Origin: Aselliscus stoliczkanus | Lineage: Eukaryota > Chordata > Mammalia > Chiroptera > Hipposideridae | Reading direction: 5' to 3' | Assembly (NCBI GenBank): GCA_033961575.1 | Contig: CM066732.1 | Coordinates: 99,687,187-99,751,186, forward strand | Length of the DNA stretch: 64,000 nucleotides | Shown here: piece by piece, positions 34,709 to 45,870 of the stretch | Position numbering within the stretch: position 1 is the first letter of the stretch | Layout of the letters: the number at the start of each line of letters is the position of its first letter | Notes under the pieces: model-generated | Databases searched by the model: none | The model's input: only the letters and a program-made list of their open reading frames with translations | Told to the model about the DNA's origin: nothing | Program-made: the position numbers and the translations under genes

Positions 34709-35930
34709 TGACATTCAATGTTATTTTATATTAGTTTCAGGTGTACAGCATAGTGGTTAGACATCTATATAATTTAAGACGTGAGCCCCCTGATTAGTCT
34801 AGTACCCACCTGGCACTATGCATCGTTATCACCATTTTATTGACTATATTCCCTATGCTTTACTTTACATCCCCATAGCTATTTTGTAACTACCAATTTT
34901 TACTTCCTAATCCCTTGACCGTTTCCACCCTGCCCCACAACCCCCTCCCATCCTTCACCCTGATAAATCTAGTACCACCATACAGAATTATTACAATATT
35001 ATTGACTATATGCCTTATGGTATACCCTATATCCCCACCAATTTGTACTTCGTAATCCCTTCCCCTTTTTCACTCATCCTCAACCCCCCTCTCATCTGGC
35101 AACCATCAAAATGTTTTCTGTATCTATGAGTTTGTTTCTGTTTTGTTTGTTCATTTTGTTCTTTTGATTCCACATATAAGCAAAACCACAATGCATCTGT
35201 CTTTCCCTGACACTCCACTCAGCACAACACCCTCCAGGTGCATCCATGCTGCTGCAGATACCCTGTTTCTCTGAAAATAAGACCTAGCCAGAAAATAAGC
35301 CCTTGCATGATTTTAGTAGCCAAAATATGCCACCGTTGGTATACTGAATATTTTAAGCTGAAGGAGTTTGTGGAAAAGGCACCCTTCTCCCTGAAACAGG
35401 TCATAAAACCCTCACGTGAGGGTGTGTTGCCCTCCATATCCTGGAGGAATCATGTTATGGCTTTTTCTCTGGCTAGGTCTTATTTTTGGGGAAACATGGT
35501 AGTAAGAACCCATTTCCATCCATGGCTGAGCAATATTCCATTGTATATATGTGCCACCTCCATTTTATCAATTCAAACATTGATGGACAGCCAGGCTGCC
35601 TCCATATCTTGGCCATTATAAACAATGCTACAATGAACATAGGGATACACAGATCCCCTCTAAGTAGCATTTGCGTTTCTTTAGATAAGTACCCAGATTA
35701 TTGTATCCTTCATTGTCTCTTGTTATAGCCCTTTTTTTAAAAAAAGTCTATTTTGTCTGGTAGAAGTATCGCTATAGCTACCTCGGCTTTTTTTTTTCTC
35801 CTTTTCATGAAATTTCTTTTCCCATCCCTTTCCTTTCAGTCTGTGTGTGCCTTTTGATCTGAAGTGAGTCTCTTGAAGGCAGCATATGTAATGTAAGGGT
35901 CTTGTTTTCTTACCCATTCAGCCTTAAGGT
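34709..35930 (-). mobile_element. L1 copy, antisense, internally deleted and interrupted
   Basis: The plus strand reads as reversed L1 3' UTR ('gtttcaggtgtacagcatag', 'catccccatagctattttgt') and then the reversed end of ORF2 ('catgctgctgcaga', 'gcaatattccattgtatata', 'aacaatgctacaatgaacat'). At about 35700 it jumps to a much more 5' part of ORF2 ('tctattttgtctggtagaag', 'tgatctgaagtgagtctctt'), so a large central part is missing. A separate 239-bp TIR element interrupts it at 35261-35499. Confidence 0.85.
35261..35499. mobile_element. 239-bp TIR element (Tc1/mariner-like MITE) inserted in L1
   Basis: The left end CCCTGTTTCTCTGAAAATAA and the inverted right end CCATGTTTCCCCAAAAATAA share about 43 bp of terminal inverted repeat with a handful of mismatches, including the block AAATAAGACCTAGCCAGA. 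Weaker symmetry continues inward to a CATGATT word. TA dinucleotides lie at 35259-35260 and 35500-35501. Removing the element and one TA restores continuous L1 sequence. There is no transposase. A perfect 16-bp palindrome containing CACGTG lies inside at 35408-35423. Confidence 0.9.
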
Positions 35931-36604
35931 TAACTAATTTTAACATATCTTAAGAGAAATGGAAAAAGGGAAGATAATGAATATATCCACACATTTGTTC
36001 ATGTCAAAATAAGGAAGACATTAATAATAATTACAGTTCTTGTTTCTATCACTATCTGTTCTTTGTTTCCCTTTGTTCTCAGCAAGCACGTAGCTAATAG
36101 TGGTTTCTTGCCTGGTAGGGTGACCCAAGACTTAATTCTAGAATGGTATGAGCCAGTAGCTGTCCAGTTTTTATTGGATTGTAGTTTTGCATTAACTTTT
36201 ATCATAGGACGTGGAATTATTTATATGTTCCTCAAGGTATTGCCTATATTCCAAACATACTTATTCATATTTCCATTGTGGAATAGCAGCCTATTTTGAC
36301 CCCTTGGAAGTCAAGTTCAATCATTCCGAGTGACAAGATAATTCTATGCTTGCTTGTTGATTTATTGGCCTGAGACACCCAAACTGGCCTGGTGGCAACA
36401 TCAACTTCCAGTTTTAATAGAACCATGGCTGTGTCCTCCGGTAGAAGCATTCTTCCCTTAGGAACAAAGTCCTCTGGACTAGCAGACCCAAAGTTGTGAG
36501 TTTTGGGTGAAAATATTTTGCTGGCTCAATACTAGGGATAATGAGAGCAGCTGCTTCATTTTTAGAGATACAATAAGATATACTTATATATATATCGATC
36601 TGTA
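35931..36604. other. Unique sequence, no gene seen
   Basis: No repeat or coding pattern recognised except a short TATA-rich run at 36580-36596. Confidence 0.4.
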
Positions 36605-38190
36605 ACATGTTTATTTATTTAATTTTATAGAAGTACAATTTTTATATAATAAAATGCATAGATTTTAATTGCATATTTTGATGCATTTTCACAAATTTAT
36701 GCACTGTGTAGGACTCCTAAAATCAAGATATAGAACACTTTTTATCACTTTTCATTTCCTTAAAGTTCTTTTATGTCCTTTCTCTGCTGGTTCTTCCAAT
36801 CCCAGCCCCCAGGCAACTACTGATTTATTTTATATCAATATAGATTATTTTTGTATTTTTTATACTCTTAAATATGTATTATAGAGCATTTTCTCTTTGA
36901 AATCTGGACATTTACACTCAGGAAAACATTTTTTTTTTCTTTTTAAATATTCACCCATCCATTTGTTTTACATATCAGAAGTTCATTTCTCTTTTGAGTA
37001 TTATTCTGTTGTATAAATACATCACAATTTGCTTATCCTTCCCTCAGTTTACTGATATTTATTTAGTTTCTAGGTTATGGCTATTATAAAAAAGTTGCTA
37101 GGAATATTCTTGTATGTACATTTGTGTAAATATGTTTTCATTTCTCTTCAGTAAATACCTAGGAGTAGATTTTCTGGGTCATATAATAAGCAAACATTTA
37201 ACTTTATAAGAAATTGCCAAACTTTATTTAAAAAGTAGTTTATTATTCTATATTCCTACCAGGATTGTATGAGTATTCCAATTGCTCCCTATGTTTACCA
37301 ACACTTGGTGTTATCACTCTTCTTAGTTTTATCCATTTTAATAGGTTGACGGTAGTCTTTAATTGTGGTTTTGATTTTCATTCTCTTATCACTAATGATC
37401 ATGAGCATTTTCCTGTGTTTAGTGGCCATTTGAATAGTTTGTGAAGTGTCTGCTCAAGTATTTTTACCCATTTTTAATCTTTTGTTTTCTTATTGGGTTG
37501 AAAGAATTCATTACATACTTTGGATACCAGTTCATCATATATATGTGTGTGTATATATGTATGTATGTGTGTGTATAAAGAACTAAATATTTATACATTT
37601 CAAATGTATGTAAAATAAATTTATATATTTATATAAATATAAATATTTGTTTTATGTATCATTATCATGTATATATAATTCAATATATGTATTGATTTAT
37701 TTTCCCAATTTTTCATTGTCCTTCAATTTCTTAACCACAATACTCAAAGCACAAAAGTTTTAATTTTGATGAAGTTGAATTTATCAAGTTTGTAGTTCGT
37801 GATTTTTTTGGGTTTTGTCTAAATAATCTGCTTATTATGAACTCACAGATTTTCCTCAATAACTTCTTCTAGAAGTGTTAATTTTAGTTTTACATTTAGT
37901 TCTATTTTACACAATTTTTGTTTATGGTATGAAGTAAGGATAGATGTTAATATTTTCCCATAAAGATATACAGTTGTGCCAACACCATTTATTGCAAAGA
38001 TTCTCTTTTCCTTATTTTGTCTAATATTAACATTGCCACCTCAATATTCTTATCTTAACAGTACACACTTGTTTTCTTCCTTTTATTTTCAACTTGTTGT
38101 GATTTTGTATTTAAAGTATATTTCTTATAGAAAGAATATCTTTGGTCTTGCCTTTTGAGCTAGCCTGACAATATCTGCCTTTTGACTGAA
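36605..38190 (-). mobile_element. Old L1 (L1M-type), antisense
   Basis: The plus strand gives a reversed old L1 3' UTR ('tataataaaatgcatagatt', 'aaaatcaagatatagaacac') and ORF2 end ('aagtagtttattattctat', 'ccaacacttggtgttatcac', 'aataggttgacggtagtctt'). It then shows earlier ORF2 sequence from about 37976 ('caacaccatttattgcaaag') and ORF2 5' sequence from about 38010-38190 ('ttgtctaatattaacattgc'). The tract at 37535-37690 is TA/GT-rich expansion. Frames are destroyed. Confidence 0.75.
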
Positions 38191-38214
38191 ATATTTAGTC
38201 TAACAATAGGAATT

Positions 38215-38391
38215 TTTAAATAACATGTACAATAGCATCAAAAATAAAATATTTGGGAATAAATTTAATAAAATATGCATAAAATCTGTGCAACAGGAAC
38301 TATAAAACCATGCTGAAAAAAATTGGCATTACTGAAACAAGTTGAAAGATATACCATATACATGTACACATCCAACTGAAACTATGTGTTT

Positions 38392-38394
<3 letters not shown>
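38215..38394 (+). mobile_element. L1 ORF2 fragment, sense
   Basis: 'atagcatcaaaaataaaata', 'tttgggaataaatttaataa' and 'ttgaaagatataccatatac' match the sense ORF2 segment that follows the reverse transcriptase. It directly abuts the antisense L1 at 36605-38190. The pair may be a 5'-inverted insertion of one minus-strand L1, but two separate copies are also possible. Confidence 0.6.
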
Positions 38395-38433
<39 letters not shown>

Positions 38434-38436
38434 TGT
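38395..38436. repeat. (GT)n microsatellite
   Basis: About 20 GT units with one TATG interruption, immediately after the sense L1 fragment. Confidence 0.95.
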
Positions 38437-38469
38437 AAAGCAAATATTTCCAAAAAGAAAAATTCTTAA

Positions 38470-38590
38470 CTCACATAAACAAATTTTCCACTGTCTCACA
38501 AAGCAATAAAGTAGCAGATTTGAAATCTAAATTCAGGTTTTTCAGACTCCCAAGCCCATATTATTTCTAACACATATTACCTTTCTTTGT
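38470..38590 (-). repeat. MIR-type fragment, antisense
   Basis: 'actgtctcacaaagcaataa', 'gcagatttgaaatctaaatt' and 'caggtttttcagactcccaa' match the reversed tRNA-proximal half of a MIR. Confidence 0.5.
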
Positions 38591-39399
38591 CTATTTATCA
38601 CTATTAAATATTGCCAAATTTTCCAAGAACTTCTGGCTTGTTGAGCTAAAGGAGAATGATTTGTGGTCATATAACTAGGATCAGTGGTGCTGACCCGGTG
38701 CATTGACCTTGGCCTTGCTGTTTCCTAATACCATGTGCTCCCAGATAGGTAGGAGATGGGTAAGGAGTATCTCTAATCTACCTTGGATTCCACTTTGCCC
38801 TGCTTACATCAGATTTCAGAAGGATCTCAGGAAGTTTCCTTGAATCATCTAGTAAGAAAATTAAGAATTGTAAAGTAGAATACATGAGAACTTTGGAAAC
38901 TTCAGGGGTATCTGTAACTTCATTGCATTCGTTACATCCATCATACCCAGTGTATTTCCACATAGAGTTAGTGTGCAGCACTTCCCATGAGATATTCTAG
39001 CAGGTTTGTTTAATGGATCGAATTGGCAGAGAGAGCTGAGAAAATGGCCTCCTACTGTAAAGCTAACCTTGGAGGGAAATAACCTAAACAATAGTACAAA
39101 CAACAGATTTAAAAAGCAGAAGAAAACTAGCTTCAGAAAAAAGAAGAAAGGGATACAAGGTGAACCAAGATGGGATTGAGGAGACAATTCTGTTTGGGCA
39201 AGGACTCTTTATCTAGAGGCAATTTATGATTACTTGGCACTATATGAAACTTCTGACTTACAAAACTATAGTAGGATTACAAATTCCTGAGGCTAAACTC
39301 CAACATTAAAAGATGGAAGTAAAAAGAATGGTCAAGTGGAGAGAATATATTATCATATTTTTTATGGAAATAAAGATTACTTGCTTTCCATTTATTTAT
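38591..39399. other. Unique sequence, no gene seen
   Basis: The 108-codon open frame on the minus strand (38861-39187) overlaps a 67-codon frame, is rich in F and L, and has no recognised domain; I do not call it a gene. Confidence 0.4.
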
Positions 39400-39545
39400 T
39401 TTACAAATACTATTTGATAGCCTACTGAAAACTATTTTGGCAAAATACTGAAGTTAAATAAATGATTCAGACATGGCCCCTGCCCTCAAGGAATATACTA
39501 ATTATGGAAAAAAATACATAATAACATACTTATAAAGTAAGGACT
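39400..39545 (+). repeat. Fragment of an old interspersed repeat
   Basis: 'acaaatactatttgatagcc' followed by 'gacatggcccctgccctcaagg' and 'aatatactaattatgg' recalls the start of the same old family seen at 19126-19465 and 43370-43830. Confidence 0.45.
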
Positions 39546-39587
39546 ATATCAGGTTATGCTGCTATACAGTAGTAAAAGAACAACCCT

Positions 39588-39682
39588 GAATGGCGCAGTG
39601 GTTAAGCGCTGGTTTGGGAAGCCAGCGGCCCTGGTTCAGGTCCCACATATGAGGGCCAGTGACACTGCCCTCAAAAAAAAAA
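39588..39682 (+). mobile_element. Short tRNA-derived SINE, 5'-truncated
   Basis: It begins at GAATGGCGCAGTGGTTAAGC, missing the GGCCGGCC start, then follows the common form through the 'ggccctggttcaggtccc' box and 'gagggccagtgacactgccc' to an A-tail. It is flanked by a perfect 13-bp target duplication AAAGAACAACCCT (39575-39587 and 39683-39695), so the truncation happened at insertion. Confidence 0.92.
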
Positions 39683-39695
39683 AAAGAACAACCCT

Positions 39696-42053
39696 CCCAA
39701 AATCTACATAGGGTTTTGCACAACACTTCTAAATTTTTTCCATGCATTGCCTCCTGTGGGTCTGACTGCCTCCAGAAGACAGGTATTCTCCATATGTTGG
39801 TTTATTTTTTCAGCTACTTCAATCTTGTGACAATCCCACATCAAAGGATGATTTTAGCATCATCATGACAGAGAATAGAGCTGGAGATTTGAGCATTAGA
39901 ACTAAATATTCTGCTAGGAAGTGACATTTGTCACTTCCGCTTACATTTCATTGCCCAAGTAAGTTATATGGTGATTTCCTGGCAGGGAAATATGATTACT
40001 CCATGTGCCAGTAAGTAGAGAAGTGGGTATTAGTGAAAAGTGCTGACTCCTACAGTGTGCTATATGACAGAGGTTTAGTCTAAGGACTCTGAGGCACTAA
40101 TCAGTTAGTAACAAAGGATAAAGTGGTCACTTCTTACATTTTCCTCTAGTTGTGGAATAACTTGGTAAGTCCTGATATATATAGTAAAGGTAAAAAATAG
40201 GAGTCATTAAAATAAGGGTCTCCTTGTACACTCTAATCTCTAATCCAGACAAAGAAAAGATGGAATTTATACCGATTTATGTAAAGTCTTCTGTGAAATG
40301 CACAATAAATAGAAGATATGATTCTGGCTCTTAAATCTTACAATATAATAGGGATGTGATGCAAACCTAAAGAAATGCATAAAAGCTGATCAATCTAATG
40401 ACCTATATATTAGAAACCTTTATTACTTCTCTACATATATAGGACAATGAAAATGATAACCCTGAGACTTTGCAAAACCTTAAAGTGCTTTCAGAATTAT
40501 TAAAGGAAGATTAAAGTGTTTTTAGTATAGTTTAGGTTTAAGGCTATTTTTGAATTTTAATAGTAGACAATTGGCCATTTATGCATAGTATATATTACAC
40601 ATATCCAGTAACTTGATCATTCTCTGATCATTAATAAACAAAATTAGAGAAACAGATAAACATTTGCATCTAGCAACATCTGTACAGAATTGAGCAATCA
40701 TGATGATTTATAATGGGAGTGAGATGAAAGTGGGTTAAGTAGGCATTTATATAAAAAGGCTATCTGAAGAGGTTGAGTATATTTTGCAGGAGAGGCAAGA
40801 GATACTTTAGTGCACAGGGAAATAAATATGGAGGGAAATACCACACAAAAAGAAATGAGGTAGTTTAGAAACCGATGTGAAGCTTGGTCACATTAATTGT
40901 GTTTGTGTGGCTCGAGAGAAGTATGTAACGGAAAGTAGCAGGGGTGGAATTTTTGTAATAATCAGTAGAACCTTAAAGCTTATGACCAGGAGTTTTTCTA
41001 TGGTTCAAAGCAAAAATTCAAATCCATTCATGTTCTCAGAAGGCAGGTTTGGAGATACAGTTCCTGGATTTGTTTGTAAGGTAGGTAGGATAAGGAGAAG
41101 TTGCCAAGATGGTGTCGAAGCACAGATATGGAAGCACAGGAACTGCCAGAATAGAAGGTGGATCCAAAATAGTATAGGGGAGATTTGATAGGTTGGGAGA
41201 CTATTCCCCAGGTGTCTGCCTGAGGCACTTTTCTTTTACTATTTCAGTGATCATATCCATTGCAATGATGTCAATTACCATCTATATCCTTATAATTTTA
41301 ATCTAGAAATAGAAAATGTGTCATATAGTAGTAAAGTGTGTACTCAAATGTTAGCTATTATTATGTGTCTACTAAGATTTATGTATTCTGAACCAAAATT
41401 TGCATATCATCTGCATATTGGCTATCTCTATTTGAATACTCCAAAGAAATCTCAAGCTCAACAGGTCTAGAAGTATCTTCTCTCTACCTGACTCACTCTT
41501 GTGCTGTGTTCCCTTTTTATTCTGCCCACTAAATACATTTCCATGTTCATCATTGTATCTCCATATTGTTTTCCACATAGTACACGTCTAACTATATTAG
41601 TGTGTGAATATTTCATATTAATATTCATATTAATAACAGCAATGAAAGAGCTGAATTTTGACTGTGACCCCAAGGTCATAAGCTTAAGTAGAAATGTGAT
41701 TTGGAATGGTAGGACAAAGTAATATGGGCATGAGATTCAGGTGTAAATTGTTGACATTATTTGAGAGTTGTTTTACTTAGTAAATGATTTATATTAATAA
41801 AGCACAGATCATCAAGAAGGAATTAGAAAATGTAATTTTTTTAAAGAAGCAGTCCTTCATTGCTTTAGAACATTTCCACACATTTCCTCACCCCCTCAAA
41901 AAACAACATAACACTGTGGCAAAGAAAGGAGATAAAACTCTCTCATCATGGAAACCTAGTGTCTTCTTGGCTTATATTACTTTTAAAAATAAGAGGTGAC
42001 ATTTTCTGGAAAGATTCTTGAAGGACACAAGGCAGCATCATTTTCTAGGAGTG
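39696..42053. other. Unique sequence, no gene seen
   Basis: A 103-codon plus-strand frame (40877-41188) has no known domain and is opposed by a minus-strand frame. 40250-40400 contains 'ttctggctcttaaatcttac', possibly another remnant of the old family seen at 39400. Nothing else is recognised. Confidence 0.4.
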
Positions 42054-42069
42054 AAAAAGGACACAGTTT

Positions 42070-42175
42070 GGGCTGGCCGAGTGGCGTGGTGGTTGAGCGC
42101 TGGCTTGGGAAGCCAGCGGCCCCGGTTCGGGTCCCACATATGATGAGGGCCAGTGACACTGCCCTCAAAAAAAAA
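42070..42175 (+). mobile_element. Short tRNA-derived SINE, full length
   Basis: GGGCTGGCCGAGTGGCGTGG start, a hairpin-like 'gctggcttgggaagccagc' arm, a 'ggttcgggtccc' B-box-like motif, 'gagggccagtgacactgccc', then an A-tail. The flanks AAAAGGACACAGTTT (left, about 42055-42069) and AAAAAGACACAGATT (right, about 42175-42189) are a slightly diverged target duplication. There is a small ATG/ATGAG duplication before 'gagggcc'. Confidence 0.92.
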
Positions 42176-42190
42176 AAAAGACACAGATTG

Positions 42191-43365
42191 ATAGATGGAT
42201 AATAAAAGCATGGGGAAAGAAGGAGACATTTCAGATGAAAGAAATAACAGATAAAGAGGATTAGTGAAGGGTCAAAACAATATATGAAGATATCAACATT
42301 TCTTGCACAATCATTCAATAAAAATGTCAAAAAGCAAAAGGCTGGCTGGCAATAATACAACCAAAATGGGTAATTTAAGTGAAGAAAGTAGTCTAACTGA
42401 GATCAACTTGGCTGTTAACACTTATTTACTAGCCTCACTGGAATAAAATTTGGAAAGACAGGAGCTTGAAGTGAATAAAATTGTATCCAATTTACAATCA
42501 AATGAAAAGATAGTGGGTTCAGAGCCAAAAAAATATTCCTCAATTAAGCTTCTTTTCAATGGCTTTAGTTTAACCAGCTGGATTTTTATTTAAAGTTTTA
42601 AAAAACTACTCTTATTCAACCTTTTGAAAAGCAGGATTTTCCTTTTAATGGTAATCTATTTCTTTTTATAAAGTGAAAGTCAGCAATAACGTGTTCTGCA
42701 CACATGGAAATGCAATAAAAATTGACACAGAGAAATAGAAGGGGCGGTCCCTATTCTCTGAGACATGACATTCCATGAAGAAGAAGTATATGGGGTATAG
42801 GGACATATAGGTCATGGACATGCAACTCATATGAAGTTGCCTCAGTTTTCAATTCAAAGGAACATTATTGTTTGCTGGTCACCTTAGGCGATGAGTGATT
42901 ATTGAGGTTCTATGCTTAATATAACATCGTCACTTTGAGGATGATGCCCCAATAAAAGTGTAGCTTAAGGTTAACATACTCCTATTAAGTAGTCCTCTTG
43001 CCATATATAGTATACGCAGTATAAATTTCTATTCCATTTTACAGATCTATAAAATTTATTTAAAATTCTGGAACTTGAAGAAGCAACTTTGTATCATCTG
43101 GAAAATTCTCTTTCATTATGATGCTGAATTAATTGGATGTTACTATACTAGGAAACATATTTCATTTTTCAGTGTGCTTTTAAGATAAAATCATAATACA
43201 AATACATATGATGTTCCTGTGTTACGACATTCAATATGAAGGGATAGTTTAATAGATTAAACTTCTGATTTTTTTACACGTCAAGTAATCAAGTGTAATG
43301 TTTTACCTCTACACATGAATTTGAAAAACTGTGAAACCTGCAGATAGTCCAATCCAATCAACAAA
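42191..43365. other. Unique sequence, no gene seen
   Basis: AT-rich, with no repeat or coding pattern recognised. Confidence 0.4.
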
Positions 43366-43369
43366 TATT

Positions 43370-43830
43370 TGAATCCCAACAACTAGCAAGTTTAAATGTT
43401 GCAAACGCCATATAGTGGAGTGATTTATAGTCTCTGCTCTTACTGACTCACCCAGCGGGCAGTCACTGAGATAGGCCCAAAAGGAGAGAATATAAACTTA
43501 AAGATAACTAATACAAACCAGAGTAAACTAGGAACCAATGTAGGGGGAGAATTACATTTAATTGGAGAAAATTAGCGATGGCTCCATAGAGGTGATGTTT
43601 AAGAACAGCTTTGAAAGATAGGGAGCATTAGCATCGAAGGAGATAGGTAGTGGGACATTGTAAGGACTGTAAAAGCACAAGCAGGCGGTAAAGACTGAGA
43701 GAGATTTGGAGGAAATGTTACGTAATACAGTTCTAAACAGAGGATATTGAATAGCAAAACTGCTAGATAAGCTTGGTTAGACTGACATAACATTGTAAGG
43801 CTCTGAATTCCAGACTAAGACTTTTGAACA
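43370..43830 (+). repeat. Old interspersed repeat, family not named
   Basis: 'caacaaatatttgaatccca' near 43359, 'ccatagaggtgatgtttaag' near 43582, 'gctttgaaagatagggagca', 'aagcacaagcaggcggtaaa' and 'aacattgtaaggctctgaat' follow the order of the same old family seen at 19126-19465, here more completely represented. Confidence 0.45.
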
Positions 43831-44089
43831 CCTTCCATGTAGAACATGCTTGTTTTACCATGCAACCTGCCCTAAACCAGAGACTATATCAAAGTCACTT
43901 TTGAGTACAAATGACCTAGATCTGAGAGACTTCAGCAAAATGTTTTGGGATTTGTCTGACCAGGTTTCCTTGAGTACTTAGTCTTCTTAATGCATGTGGG
44001 CAAATTATTTCTTTTCTTGATGATTTATATTTTATGCAACAGTTGCTCCAGTGACACTCTTTACAACTGTTTATTAATGCAAGCATTTT
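43831..44089. other. Unique sequence
   Basis: No gene or named repeat. Confidence 0.35.
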
Positions 44090-44369
44090 TATAACAGACT
44101 TATTGAAATATAATTCATATACCATAAAGTTCACGCTTTTAAACAGTATAATTCAGTGGTTCTTCATACATTTATAGAATTGTGCTACGATTACCATTAT
44201 CTAATTTTAGCACATTTTTATCACTGCAAAAAGAAACCCCATACCTATTAACTATTACTTCCTCAGTCTTTCTACCCCAATCCTTGAAAACAACTAATCT
44301 ATGTTCTGTCTCTATTGCTTTGCCACTTCTGAACATTTCATATAAACAGAATTATAAAATATGTGGCTA
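44090..44369 (-). mobile_element. Old L1 (L1M-type) 3' part, antisense, left half
   Basis: 'ttgaaatataattcatatac', 'cataaagttcacgcttttaa', 'cagtataattcagtggttct' and 'aaaagaaaccccatacctat' are reversed L1M 3' UTR and ORF2-end sequence. It is interrupted at 44370 by an LTR and resumes at 44885. Confidence 0.8.
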
Positions 44370-44884
44370 TGTTGGTCAGGGTTCTCCAGAGAACTGGAAC
44401 CAATAGAATGTGTATATAGTTATATATAAAAGAGAAAAGTTATTATAGGAATTGACTCACACATTTATGGAGGCTGAGAAGTCCCACAATCTGCTGTCTG
44501 CAAGACCAAGAACCAGGAAAGCCAGTGGTGTAATTCAGTCCAAGTCTGAAGGCCTGAGGTCCAGGGGAGCTGGTGGTGTTATTCCCAGAGTTTGAACACC
44601 CAAGAACCAGGAGCACTGATGTCTAAGAGCGGGAGAAAATGAATATCACAGCTCAGAAAGAGAGAGAATTCGCCCTTCCTATGCTTTTTTGTTCTACTAA
44701 AGTTCCCAGTAGATTGGATGATTCCCACCCACTCTAGTGAGAGCAGATCTCTTCATTCAGTCCACTGAATCCAATGCTTGCCTCTTCCAGAAACAATGTC
44801 ACAGACACACTCAGAATTAATGTCTTACCAGTTCTCTGGTCACCCCTTAGGCTATTCAAGTTGACACATAAAATAAACCATCAC
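44370..44884 (-). mobile_element. Solo LTR (ERVL/MaLR class) inserted in old L1
   Basis: The plus strand begins TGTTGGTCAGGGTTCTCCAG and ends 'gttgacacataaaataaaccatcaca', the reverse complement of a familiar mammalian LTR beginning TGTGATGG with TG..CA termini. Antisense L1 sequence lies directly on both sides. There is no internal retroviral region, so only the LTR survives. Exact subfamily is not assigned. Confidence 0.75.
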
Positions 44885-45870
44885 AGAGGCATTTTGTGTC
44901 TGCCTTTTTTTACTTAACATAATATTTTCAAGGTTCATCCATGTTGTAGCATTTATCTGTACTTCATTTCTTTTTATGGTAAAATATTTCATTGACTGGA
45001 TATATCACATTTTGCTTATCCACTCATCAGTTGATGGACATATGGGTTGTTTTCAGTTTTTGCCTATTATGAATAATGCTGTTGGCACTATTCATGCCAA
45101 CTTTTTTTTGAATTTATGTTTCATTTCTTTTGTTATAGTAAAACGGTTACATTTCGAAGAACTTTCCACTTTTTTCCAAAGTGGCTGCACTATTATATAA
45201 TCCTACCAACAATGTATGACATATGAGAGTTTAATTCTTTTTTTTACCAACACTTGTTATTGTTGGTTGTATTTTATTTTAGCCATCTTAGTTTGTGTAA
45301 AGTGGTGCATTGTAGTTCGATTTGCATTTCTCTAACGATTTGAGTATCTTTTTATGTGTTTATTTTTGCCATTTGTATATTCTCTCAATAAATTACTTGT
45401 TCATTTTAAAAATTGGGTCATCTTTTTATTTTTGAGTTGTATGAGTCCTTTATATGTTCTGAATATAAGTCCTTTGTTGGATATATGATTTGCAAATAGT
45501 TTTACATTTTGATGAAGTGCAACTTATCTTTTTTTTTTTTTGGCCACTTGTGAATGTGGTTCCATATCTAAGAAACCATTGCCTAACCTAAGGTAATAAA
45601 GGTTTACTCTTATGTTTTCTACTGAGAATTTTATAATTTAACTCTCATATTTGGATCTATGATCCATTTTCATTTTGGTTTTGTATATGTTGTGAGGTAG
45701 GAATCTAATTTCATTCTTTTACATGTTGATACCCGGTTTACCCAGGACCATTTATCGAATAGCCTATCCTTTTCTCATTCAATTGTTTTTGGTATCACAG
45801 ATACAAATGTGTATTAATGGTTATCATACATGTTTGAGCACATATTTATCCTTTACTAAATTCTTTCATA
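44885..45870 (-). mobile_element. Old L1 (L1M-type), antisense, right half
   Basis: It continues the L1 broken by the LTR: 'aatattttcaaggttcatcc', 'atgttgtagcatttatctgt', 'catcagttgatggacatatg', 'gtggctgcactattatataa', 'ggataccggtttacccagga'-like sequence near 45730 and 'ccatttatcgaatagcctat'. It stops within ORF2; no coding capacity remains. Confidence 0.8.

Noticed and set aside
39588..39660. Possible tRNA gene because of the A/B-box-like sequence
   Set aside because: The cloverleaf cannot be completed, it is followed by a SINE 3' segment and poly(A), and it is flanked by a target duplication; it is a SINE.
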